14,746 nucleotides of DNA from Calditrichia bacterium (GTDB taxonomy: Bacteria; Calditrichota; Calditrichia; RBG-13-44-9; J075): positions 1-14,746 of the forward strand of contig JACKAP010000032.1 in the NCBI GenBank assembly GCA_020635015.1, written 5' to 3'. Positions within the stretch are counted from its first letter, which is position 1. Every line of letters begins with the position of its first letter. The notes beneath the pieces were generated by a model. That model ran no database searches and was not told the origin of the DNA. It worked only from the letters and a program-made list of their open reading frames with translations. Both the position numbers and the translations under genes were made by a program. Positions 1 through 6,514 of the stretch are shown here, in pieces.

Positions 1-1440
1 ATCACTATCCCATTGAAAGGGTTTATCGTCCCAGCCAAAGGCCTGCCCGAGCATGGCAAATACCGCCTCATTAGGTTTGGCTTCTCCCGATGGGGGAATG
101 ACCGGCTGCACCCCGCCGATGGCATAACTGCCGTAGGCGCGGCGGATTTCCTGCTGCTCCAGGAAGGTCACCGCCGGCAGGAGGATGTCGGCATAGCGGG
201 CGGTATCGGTCATCACCTGCTCAAAAACCACCGTGAACAGATCCTCCCGGGCCAGGCCGCGCAAAACGGTATTCTGATCCGGCACCGTAGCCGCCGGGTT
301 GCAGTTGTAAACAAACAGGCCTTTGACGGGCGGTTCCAGGGGCTCATTGAGCAGGCGGCCCAGGCGGGTCTGATTCAGCAGGCGGGTATTCCAGGTGATT
401 TTACCGAAGATCTTTTCTTTGTCCATCCTGGCGGCGGCGCTGTTGCTGAGGGTATATCCGCCGCCCGGCACTCCGAATTTTCCCAGCAGGGCGGGCATCG
501 CCAGAATAGCGGCAATGGCCTGGCCGCCATTCTGGTTGCGTTCCACCCCCCAGCCGCAGCGCAGGAGGGCCGGCTGGGCATCGGCGTATGCCTTTGCCAG
601 CTTGATCAGGCGGAAAGGGGATACGTCGGCTGTGCGGGCGGCGCGTTCGATCGGCCATTCCGCGGCGGCCTCCAGCAGCGGCTCCAGCCCGGTGCCGTGG
701 GCATCCAGGAAGTAAAGATCCAGCAGGTCGTTTTCCCGCCAGTAATTGATCATGCTCAGGGCCAGTGGCAGATCGGCGCCGGGATAGACCGGGAGATGGA
801 GATCGATCTCGTTTTCGGAAAAATTGCATTTGGGATCGACCACGGCGATAAACGCCCCGTTTTTTTTCGCCTGGCGCAGGTAGGGGACCAGGTGGATGTT
901 GGCGACTTTGGGATTGACTCCCCAGAGGAGAATAAATTTTGCCCGGGTGAAATCTTCGAAGGCCACGCCGGGCATCTTTCCGTACATTCCACCCGCCACC
1001 GCCCCGGAGGGCGCGGCACAGAGGGTCTTGGCGCAGCGCGAGGCGCCCAGCTTGGCGAAAAAGTAGCTGTCCAGGAATTCATCGCCCAAGAGCCCATTCG
1101 AGCCGCCGTAATGGTAGGGCAGAATTGCCTCCCCGCCCCAGCGGGTTTTGATTTCCTGAAAACGGCGCACAATCTCCTCGATGGCGCTCTCCCAGGAAAT
1201 GCGCTCAAACTGTCCCGCGCCTTTTTCGCCGCGGCGCCGCATCGGATAAAGCAGGCGGTCGGGATGATAAACCCGCCGGTGAAAGCGGGCCACCTTGCTG
1301 CAGATGAAACCGGCGGTATCGGGGTGGCCGTCGCGGGCCCCGGATATTTTGCGGATTTTCCCATCGCGCACCAGCACTTCCAACGCGCAGGTATCCGGAC
1401 AATCCATGGTGCAACTGGTGTGATGTATTTGATCGGTCAA
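1..1440 (-). CDS. Molybdopterin-dependent oxidoreductase, DMSO reductase superfamily (C-terminus beyond window)
   Basis: The minus-strand frame is open from 1491 to base 1 with no stop, giving 480 residues of a family that is usually 650-760 residues long; the C-terminal part, including the end of the cofactor-binding region, lies outside the window. The N-terminus carries a 4Fe-4S motif of the form C-x3-C-x3-C-x28-C (Cys10, 14, 18, 47; context SCTMDCPDTC and GFICSK), typical of bis-MGD enzymes. Cys141 in TLCAAPSGA sits where NapA- and Psr-type enzymes place the Mo-ligand cysteine; that assignment is inference. Later segments (LLWGVNPK, FVYNCNPAATVPDQN, RYADILLPAVTFLEQ) are classic for the superfamily. 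No Tat signal is visible, so a cytoplasmic enzyme is likely; the substrate cannot be told. I chose the TTG at 1440 because GGAG lies 6 bases upstream; an ATG at 1491 would add 17 residues but has no spaced ribosome site. It follows the TPR gene by 57 bases and is probably in its operon. Confidence 0.88.
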   Translation of the reverse strand, partial: MTDQIHHTSCTMDCPDTCALEVLVRDGKIRKISGARDGHPDTAGFICSKVARFHRRVYHPDRLLYPMRRRGEKGAGQFERISWESAIEEIVRRFQEIKTRWGGEAILPYHYGGSNGLLGDEFLDSYFFAKLGASRCAKTLCAAPSGAVAGGMYGKMPGVAFEDFTRAKFILLWGVNPKVANIHLVPYLRQAKKNGAFIAVVDPKCNFSENEIDLHLPVYPGADLPLALSMINYWRENDLLDLYFLDAHGTGLEPLLEAAAEWPIERAARTADVSPFRLIKLAKAYADAQPALLRCGWGVERNQNGGQAIAAILAMPALLGKFGVPGGGYTLSNSAAARMDKEKIFGKITWNTRLLNQTRLGRLLNEPLEPPVKGLFVYNCNPAATVPDQNTVLRGLAREDLFTVVFEQVMTDTARYADILLPAVTFLEQQEIRRAYGSYAIGGVQPVIPPSGEAKPNEAVFAMLGQAFGWDDKPFQWDSD

Positions 1441-1497
1441 GAGAGGCTCCGTTTTGAGATATATAATTTTGCTTGAAAAATTTGGAAGCATCCAGCA

Positions 1498-2559
1498 TCA
1501 ATTCCCGGCCGTCTCGCTCAGCGAGGCCACAATCCCCTCAATTGCCTCCCGGTCCGGGGCGTCGGGCGTCAGATCCAAGTAGCGGCGGAAATAGCGCCGG
1601 GCCTTATCGAGCTGAAAATCGTTTTGGGTATAAAGATACGCGAGGTTTACCAGGGCCTCCGGATCGTTGGGATCGTGATCAAGTATCTTGCGGTAATACT
1701 TTTCCGCGGCAATTTCATCCTGCCGGAAAGCGGCGGCATTGGCCAGGGTGTGAAGGATCTCCATATTAGACGGCAGCCGGCCAGCGAGTTGCTCCAGATA
1801 GAACATCGATTCGTCAACCATTGCCCGGTCATCGGCGTTGATCGATTCCATAAATGCTTTGGCGGCTTCGTCATATTGCCGGGCATTAAAATACAAAACG
1901 CCCAAATTGAAGAAAACAATCTTTTCATCCGGCGCCAGACGGGATAGCTGCTGGTATATTTCCAGTTCTTTTTGCGAATCATGTTCCCTGGCAGCCCGCT
2001 TTGCCTCCCGGAAGAGATCTTCGATCTGTTTTTGCAAGGCCGGCAGTACCCGGTAAGCGGCCTCCAGATGTGCTTCCGGAACGAACACACTGATTGCCCG
2101 GGTATCATGATAGGTGCCGAAAATCGCATTAAACTGCCCCAGGGAGATGGCACGCAGAACGCTGGGAATCCCGGCGTCCGTCAGGGCGTCCAAAACGGCA
2201 TCTACCTGTGGCTCGGATTCGGATTGGTAAATGCAGGTCCACTCATCCAGGCGGAAAGCATCATCGAGACGCTCGGTCCAATCCTCCAGCTTCAGAAAGG
2301 CTTCCAGACTTTGTGTGACCGTATCACTAGCGGCCTCGGCATAGGAAAACTGGTATTCCCGTCCGGCAAAGTAATGCAGCGACCAAAACGTGGTTTCTTT
2401 CTGGATCACCAGGACCTCATCTTCACTATTGCCAAAGAACAGCGCGTCCCAGCGGGACAGTTCCGCTGCACGAAATTTGGCCAGGGCCTCCGCGATGCTC
2501 AGCGGCTGCCGGCTTTCGCCATCGGTGCTGAACCAGGCTTGATCGGATGCTTTCTCCAA
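1498..2559 (-). CDS. TPR protein with DUF2007-like domain
   Basis: The gene encodes 353 residues with no signal peptide or membrane segment. Residues 1-105 form an unfamiliar acidic N-terminal region (LFFGNSEDEVLVIQKE, FWSLHYFAGREY). Residues 106-172 (WTCIYQSESEPQVDAVLDAL, GIPSVL, ISVFVPEAHLEAAYRVL) resemble the DUF2007 'putative signal transducing protein' fold, where a short helix and a V-P-E-x3-E-A edge are typical. Residues about 178-345 are helical repeats of TPR type (FFNLGVLYFNARQYDEAAKAF, AEKYYRKILDHDPNDPEALVNLAYLY, KARRYFRRYLDLTPDAP). Such proteins usually mediate protein contacts. The start is TTG at 2559, supported by GGAGG six bases upstream; there is no better ATG. The stop lies 57 bases before the oxidoreductase, so an accessory or maturation role for that enzyme is possible but unproven. 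Confidence 0.85.
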   Translation of the reverse strand: MEKASDQAWFSTDGESRQPLSIAEALAKFRAAELSRWDALFFGNSEDEVLVIQKETTFWSLHYFAGREYQFSYAEAASDTVTQSLEAFLKLEDWTERLDDAFRLDEWTCIYQSESEPQVDAVLDALTDAGIPSVLRAISLGQFNAIFGTYHDTRAISVFVPEAHLEAAYRVLPALQKQIEDLFREAKRAAREHDSQKELEIYQQLSRLAPDEKIVFFNLGVLYFNARQYDEAAKAFMESINADDRAMVDESMFYLEQLAGRLPSNMEILHTLANAAAFRQDEIAAEKYYRKILDHDPNDPEALVNLAYLYTQNDFQLDKARRYFRRYLDLTPDAPDREAIEGIVASLSETAGN

Positions 2560-2587
2560 AAATTACCTCCGGTAAAAAATCACACCA

Positions 2588-2615
2588 TTTATAACGCGGA
2601 TATTTTGATAGTGAA
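2588..2615 (-). promoter_or_regulatory. Candidate sigma70-type promoter for the TPR/oxidoreductase operon
   Basis: On the minus strand TTCACT (4/6 to consensus) is followed after 16 bases by TATAAA (5/6), which places transcription start near 2581 and a leader of about 20 bases before the TTG start. The heptad repeat array begins only 4 bases upstream of the -35 box. Seen by eye only; no start-site data. Confidence 0.35.
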
Positions 2616-2618
2616 TAA

Positions 2619-2798
2619 GGATAAAGGATGAAGGATAAAGGATAAAGGATAAAGGATGAAGGATGAAGGATAAAGGATAAAGGATAAAGTAAAACGACGT
2701 TTAACGTTGATTAATAATATCAATGATCAGCATTTTAATAATTTTATCCTTTAACCTTTAACCTTTATCCTTTATCCTTTAACCTTTATCCCTTATCC
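2619..2798. repeat. Paired inverted heptad tandem arrays
   Basis: The left arm (2619-2688) is ten uninterrupted 7-bp units of GGATAAA or GGATGAA. After a 54-base AT-rich spacer, the right arm (2743-2798) is eight 7-bp units of TTTATCC, TTTAACC or CTTATCC, i.e. the inverted complement (GGATAAA/GGTTAAA). The two arms can fold into a long imperfect stem. The element fills the gap between the response regulator stop and the TPR operon promoter. It may act as a terminator-like structure, a length-variable promoter element, or simply be a replication-generated repeat; the sequence does not decide. Confidence 0.9.
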
Positions 2799-2804
2799 TT
2801 ATAT

Positions 2805-3521
2805 TCAGTCCAACTCTTCCAACTCCACAAACCGATACCCCACTCCCCAGACGGTGCGGATATATTTCGGCTCCGAGGCGTCGGCTTCGATCTTATTGCG
2901 CAGGCGGTTGATGTGAGAGTTGACGGTATGATCGTAGCCGTCAAACTGGTAGCCCCAGACGATGTCGAGTAATTCCTGACGACTGTAGGTGCGGCCGGGA
3001 TGGGAGGCGAAGAGCACCAGGAGGTCGAACTCTTTCGCCGTCAGCTCCACCACTGTATCCTTCAGGGTCACTTTCCGTTTTTCCTGGTCGATCGTCAGAT
3101 CGGCAAACTGCAGTTTCTTTGGTTTATCGTCCCCGGAAGCGGCTTCCTTGACCGCATCCACCCGGCGGATGACCGCTTTGATGCGTGCCATCAGTTCCCG
3201 CAGACTGAAGGGTTTGGTGATGTAGTCGTCTGCCCCCAGCTCCAGCCCGAGCACCTTGTCAAACTCCTCGGACTTGGCCGTGAGCATCAGGATCGGCAGC
3301 TCTTTTTTGGTCTCCCGGATACGTTTGCAGACCTCGATCCCGCCCAATTTGGGCAGCATCAAGTCGAGAATCACCAGCACATACTCGTTGTTCAGCGCCC
3401 GGGAGAGGCCATTAGCGCCATCGGTGGCAACATCGGCAATGTACCCAAGGTCTTTCAAATGAATTTCCAGCAGATCGGCGATATCCGGATCGTCTTCGAT
3501 CACCAGTATTTTTTTGTTCAT
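2805..3521 (-). CDS. OmpR/PhoB-family response regulator
   Basis: The 238-residue protein is full length for the family. Residues 1-120 are a receiver with the acidic pair Asp10/Asp11, phospho-acceptor Asp53 (VILDLMLP), Thr81 (LMLTAK) and Lys103 (DYITKPF). A linker of about 20 residues (VKEAASGDDKPKK) leads to a winged-helix DNA-binding domain at about 140-235 with the usual LTAKEFDLL, SRQELLDIVWG, VNSHINRLRNKIE and IRTVWGVGYRF segments. It should be a cytoplasmic transcription factor activated by phosphorylation. No sensor kinase gene lies next to it; the hybrid kinase 6 kb away has its own receiver and DNA-binding domain. The ATG at 3521 is preceded by GAGGGGA with a 9-base spacing. Its target genes cannot be told from the window. 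Confidence 0.93.
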   Translation of the reverse strand: MNKKILVIEDDPDIADLLEIHLKDLGYIADVATDGANGLSRALNNEYVLVILDLMLPKLGGIEVCKRIRETKKELPILMLTAKSEEFDKVLGLELGADDYITKPFSLRELMARIKAVIRRVDAVKEAASGDDKPKKLQFADLTIDQEKRKVTLKDTVVELTAKEFDLLVLFASHPGRTYSRQELLDIVWGYQFDGYDHTVNSHINRLRNKIEADASEPKYIRTVWGVGYRFVELEELD

Positions 3522-3553
3522 GGTCGATTGTCCCCTCGTTTTCAGATCACACT

Positions 3554-3567
3554 GTGCTAGCTAACAC
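3554..3567. promoter_or_regulatory. Imperfect dyad in the response regulator leader
   Basis: GTGCTAGCTAACAC is symmetric at 12 of 14 positions and would lie at about the transcription start of the promoter proposed at 3572-3601. It is a possible operator, for example for autoregulation by the response regulator; OmpR-type proteins more often bind direct repeats, so this is weak. Confidence 0.2.
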
Positions 3568-3571
3568 GTCA

Positions 3572-3601
3572 ATAATATCGTCCGGGTTCCGCCGAAATCA
3601 A
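3572..3601 (-). promoter_or_regulatory. Candidate promoter for the response regulator
   Basis: Minus-strand TTGATT (4/6) and TATTAT (5/6) are separated by 18 bases, giving a start near 3565 and a leader of about 45 bases. It lies just after the hairpin that probably ends the upstream peptidase transcript, which fits an independently transcribed regulator. Confidence 0.35.
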
Positions 3602-3608
3602 AATGAAC

Positions 3609-3646
3609 CTTTGATCGCCGCACCATTCATGATGCGGCGATCAAAG
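3609..3646 (-). terminator. Strong hairpin between peptidase and response regulator
   Basis: A perfect 14-bp stem (3609-3622 with 3633-3646, arms CTTTGATCGCCGCA and its complement) encloses a 10-base loop. It lies about 85 bases past the peptidase stop in the direction of transcription. The following minus-strand sequence (GGTTCATTTTGATTT) is only moderately T-rich, so it is either a weak intrinsic terminator or an mRNA 3'-end stabiliser. Confidence 0.5.
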
Positions 3647-3660
3647 AAAACCGGGTATTT

Positions 3661-3700
3661 CAATCTGTGAAAATCTGTTCAATCTGTGAAATCTGTGTGC
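3661..3700. repeat. ATCTGTGA short-period repeat, copy 1
   Basis: Four units of ATCTGT spaced 9-10 bases apart (3663, 3673, 3682, 3691). The 17-base string CAATCTGTGAAAATCTG recurs exactly at 6477-6493. Both copies stand just past the stop codon of a peptidase gene. Confidence 0.8.
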
Positions 3701-3729
3701 AATTCCATCCTCGATCTTCCAGCGCCTGT

Positions 3730-6159
3730 TTACAAGTTACTCAGAAAATATTCCGTAAACTTGCTGAACAAATGCAGCGAGGTATTCCCGCCGCTGATGC
3801 GGTGGTTGCGGTTGGGATAGATCATCATATCGAAGGGCTTGTTTTTGGCGATCAGCTCATTGACGAACTGCAGGGTATTCTGGGGATGCACATTATCATC
3901 TCCGCTGCCGTGCACCAGGAGCAGCTTACCTTTCAGCAGAGCGGCATAATTGTTCACATTGGCGGCATCATAGCCGGCCTTGTTTTCGCTGAGCAGGTTC
4001 ATGTAGCGCTCGGTCCAGATGGTGTCGTAATTACGGAAATCGCTCACCGAGGCCACGGCGATGCCGGCCTTAAAATAATCTGCGCCCCGGGTCATCATCA
4101 AACAGGTCAGGTAGCCGCCGCCGCTCCAGCCCCAGAAGCCGATCCGCCCGGCATCGACATAGGGCAGGCCGGCGAGGTATTTGGCGCCTTCAATCTGATC
4201 ATTCACCGACCATTTCGACAGATCGCCGTAGGCCAGATCCTTGAAAGCCTTCCCCCGGTTGCCGGTGCCGCGGTTGTCGACGCAGAAGATGATATAGCCT
4301 TTTTCGGTCATCATCTGATGCCAGAGGGTCTGCTGCAGGTGGCGGAAAAGCGATCCTCTTCCCCAGCGGTTGATCACCTGGCGGGAGCCGGGGCCACCGT
4401 AGCCATAGACCAGCACCGGATATTTTTTAGCCGGATCAAAGTCGGCCGGCTTCATCATGAAGGCGTTCAGGGTAGCCCCGTCGCTGGTGGTGATGTCGAG
4501 GAATTCCGGATAGACCATGTTGTATTCCGCCAGGGCGGCAATCGGATTCGCTTCCAGCACCCGCACCAGTTCCCCGCCGGCCTGGCGCAGTTCCACCCGG
4601 GTGGGGGTTTGCACATTGGAGGAAAAACCGACATAGTGGAGGTAATTCGGCGAAAAATGCGCGGTATGCCAGCCGCGGAGGTTGGTTGATACCCGCTCAA
4701 ATCCGCTGCCGTTAAGCTTTACCCGGTAGATGTCATGTTCGCTGGGGGATTCTTTAAAACCGTAAAAATACACCCAGCCGTTTGCCTCGTCTGCCCCGAT
4801 GATCGATTCCACCTCCCAGTTCCCTTCCGTCAACTGGGCGATTTGCTGCCCTTTGTAGTCGTTTAGATAGATGTGGCGGAAGCCGCTCTTCTCGGACGTC
4901 CAGAGCAACTGATCGCTTTTTTTCAAGAAGATAAAATCGTCGGTCACATCGATCCAGGTATCGCTTGCATCGTGCAGCACCGGGCGGGTTCTGCCGTTGG
5001 AGACGTCGGCGAACAGCAGTTCCAGATCGTTCTGCCGGCGGTTGAGGCGCTGAATCGCCAGGACGTTCTTGTCGTTGGTCCAGTCGATGCGCGGTATGTA
5101 AATATCGTCATGATCGCCCAGGTCGATCCACACCGTGTTGCCGGAAGCGATATCGACCACCCCGATCTTGACGATGGCGTTCTGTTCGCCCACCTTGGGA
5201 TATTTCAGATGGGTGGCCACGCTGTAGTGCGGCAGTTCATCCAGCAGGGTGAAGCTTTTCACCCGGGTCTGATCGGTGTGCCAGAAGGCGATCCGGCGCC
5301 CGTCAGGCGACCAGCGGTAGGCATCGGCGCGGCCGAACTCCTCTTCGTATACCCAGTCGAATACCCCGTTGAGGATATTCTCCGATCCGTCGGTGGTGAG
5401 AGCTTTCGACTCCCCGGTTTCTACGTCGGCCACGTAAAGATTGTTATGCTTGGCATAGGCCACGTGCTTGCCGTCGGGGGAAAGAGAAACGTTCTGCAGC
5501 TCCGGATCATTCTTTGCCAACGCGATCAGCGATTTATCCTCGATATCATAGAGATAATAGGGCGCGACGTAGGAATGCCGCCAGATCTGCCGCTGGGGGC
5601 CGGTGATCAGCAAATGATTTTGATTGCCGGTGGTGTGATATTCACTCATCTCCACTTTGGTGTTGGGGCCGGCCTGGAGGCGCTTATACTCCCGTTCCGC
5701 CTCATCGCGCTGCTTCTGGATGGCCATCAATTGCTCGTTGGTGGTTTGAAGCAGCCGGTTTCTTTCTTCCGAATCCTTGCGCGCAGCAATTTCTTTGCGT
5801 TCCGCTTTGATGCGGTTGTATTGCCCGGTGAGTTTGTCCAATTCCTGGGCCAGGGCCTCCAGATTGGCGCTATGATCAAAATAAAGCGCTCCCCCTTCCA
5901 GGATGAGGGTTTCTTCTCCGCTGGCCACATGGTGGCGATAAATGTCCGGCGATCCGCTCTCGGCATTCTGCCGGGTAAAGGTGAAGGCGCTACCGTCCGG
6001 CAGCCATTGGATATCCGCCACCGTACGTCCGCGGAATTGATCGGAACTGAAAATATCCTCCAGAGTGAGCTGCTTTTTCGACTGCGCGTTCATAAGGGTA
6101 AATCCTCCTAATATTACTACCACTAGCATTAAAAAACGAATACCGATATCTGATTTCAT
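3730..6159 (-). CDS. Secreted S9 peptidase, dipeptidyl peptidase IV-like
   Basis: The 809-residue precursor starts with a signal peptide (hydrophobic residues 8-22, likely cleavage around NAQ at 24-26), so it should act in the periplasm or outside. The N-terminal part is the DPP IV beta-propeller; WVYEEEFGRADAYRWSPDG at about 269-287 contains the glutamate pair (Glu273/Glu274) that holds the substrate amino terminus in DPP IV. The C-terminal alpha/beta hydrolase has Ser679 (GWSGGGYL), Asp754 (HGSGDDNVH) and His786 (NRNHRI), a complete triad in the family order. Release of X-Pro or X-Ala dipeptides, or prolyl tripeptides, is expected from the family. Unusual is a highly charged coiled coil at about 98-165 inserted in the propeller. 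The ATG at 6159 has GAGG about 8 bases upstream. Oligopeptide breakdown fits with the DUF885 protein next door. Confidence 0.93.
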   Translation of the reverse strand: MKSDIGIRFLMLVVVILGGFTLMNAQSKKQLTLEDIFSSDQFRGRTVADIQWLPDGSAFTFTRQNAESGSPDIYRHHVASGEETLILEGGALYFDHSANLEALAQELDKLTGQYNRIKAERKEIAARKDSEERNRLLQTTNEQLMAIQKQRDEAEREYKRLQAGPNTKVEMSEYHTTGNQNHLLITGPQRQIWRHSYVAPYYLYDIEDKSLIALAKNDPELQNVSLSPDGKHVAYAKHNNLYVADVETGESKALTTDGSENILNGVFDWVYEEEFGRADAYRWSPDGRRIAFWHTDQTRVKSFTLLDELPHYSVATHLKYPKVGEQNAIVKIGVVDIASGNTVWIDLGDHDDIYIPRIDWTNDKNVLAIQRLNRRQNDLELLFADVSNGRTRPVLHDASDTWIDVTDDFIFLKKSDQLLWTSEKSGFRHIYLNDYKGQQIAQLTEGNWEVESIIGADEANGWVYFYGFKESPSEHDIYRVKLNGSGFERVSTNLRGWHTAHFSPNYLHYVGFSSNVQTPTRVELRQAGGELVRVLEANPIAALAEYNMVYPEFLDITTSDGATLNAFMMKPADFDPAKKYPVLVYGYGGPGSRQVINRWGRGSLFRHLQQTLWHQMMTEKGYIIFCVDNRGTGNRGKAFKDLAYGDLSKWSVNDQIEGAKYLAGLPYVDAGRIGFWGWSGGGYLTCLMMTRGADYFKAGIAVASVSDFRNYDTIWTERYMNLLSENKAGYDAANVNNYAALLKGKLLLVHGSGDDNVHPQNTLQFVNELIAKNKPFDMMIYPNRNHRISGGNTSLHLFSKFTEYFLSNL

Positions 6160-6226
6160 CGCCTGCCTCTTGGTTAGTTTAATGGTTACATTGGTACATT
6201 GTTAACAGTACACAACATAAGGTTTT

Positions 6227-6400
6227 AATAGAACGCGGATGACGCGGATTTACGCGGATGACTGAATAAGTTAAAAGACAAAGGCATAAGAAAAATCTAT
6301 GACCATTGCATGAGCTTTGCACCTTTTGCAGTAAAATTTTGAACACCACGCGAAGCATCTTAAAAAAATCCGCGAGAATCCGTGTCATCCGCGTTCTATT
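6227..6400. repeat. MITE-like element with 33-bp imperfect terminal inverted repeats
   Basis: Bases 6227-6259 and 6368-6400 match as an inverted pair at 30 of 33 positions (starting AATAGAACGCGGATGAC) and enclose 108 bases. The arms consist of CGCGGAT units spaced 9-10 bases apart. It fills the gap between the two peptidase genes (6160-6514), which has no convincing gene. No clear target duplication is visible beyond T-rich flanks. Confidence 0.75.
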
Positions 6401-6459
6401 TTGGCTATTATGGGCCTCAAGATTTTTTTGTCGTACACTTTTAACACTGTAACCGTCAT

Positions 6460-6500
6460 ATCTGCGTAAATCTGTCCAATCTGTGAAAATCTGCGTGCCA
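6460..6500. repeat. ATCTGTGA short-period repeat, copy 2
   Basis: Units of ATCTG begin at 6460, 6470, 6479 and 6489. It shares the 17-base string CAATCTGTGAAAATCTG with 3661-3677 in the same orientation, and ends about 15 bases past the DUF885 gene stop. Confidence 0.8.
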
Positions 6501-6514
6501 TACATTTCTGCGAA

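Noticed and set aside
13..1476. Long plus-strand open frame (487 codons) opposite the oxidoreductase
   Set aside because: It is codon-aligned antisense to a frame with clear Fe-S and molybdopterin motifs; its own protein has no recognisable domain and reflects the lack of TTA, CTA and TCA codons in the real gene.
3667..6111. Plus-strand open frames opposite the S9 peptidase (3667-4689 and 4873-6111)
   Set aside because: The catalytic triad and signal peptide are on the minus strand; the plus-strand products are low-complexity, His/Gly-rich shadows.
6179..6505. 108-codon minus-strand frame between the peptidases
   Set aside because: It is built across the inverted repeats (reading NRTRMTRILADF and IRVNPRHPRSI), has no ribosome site I can see and no known domain.
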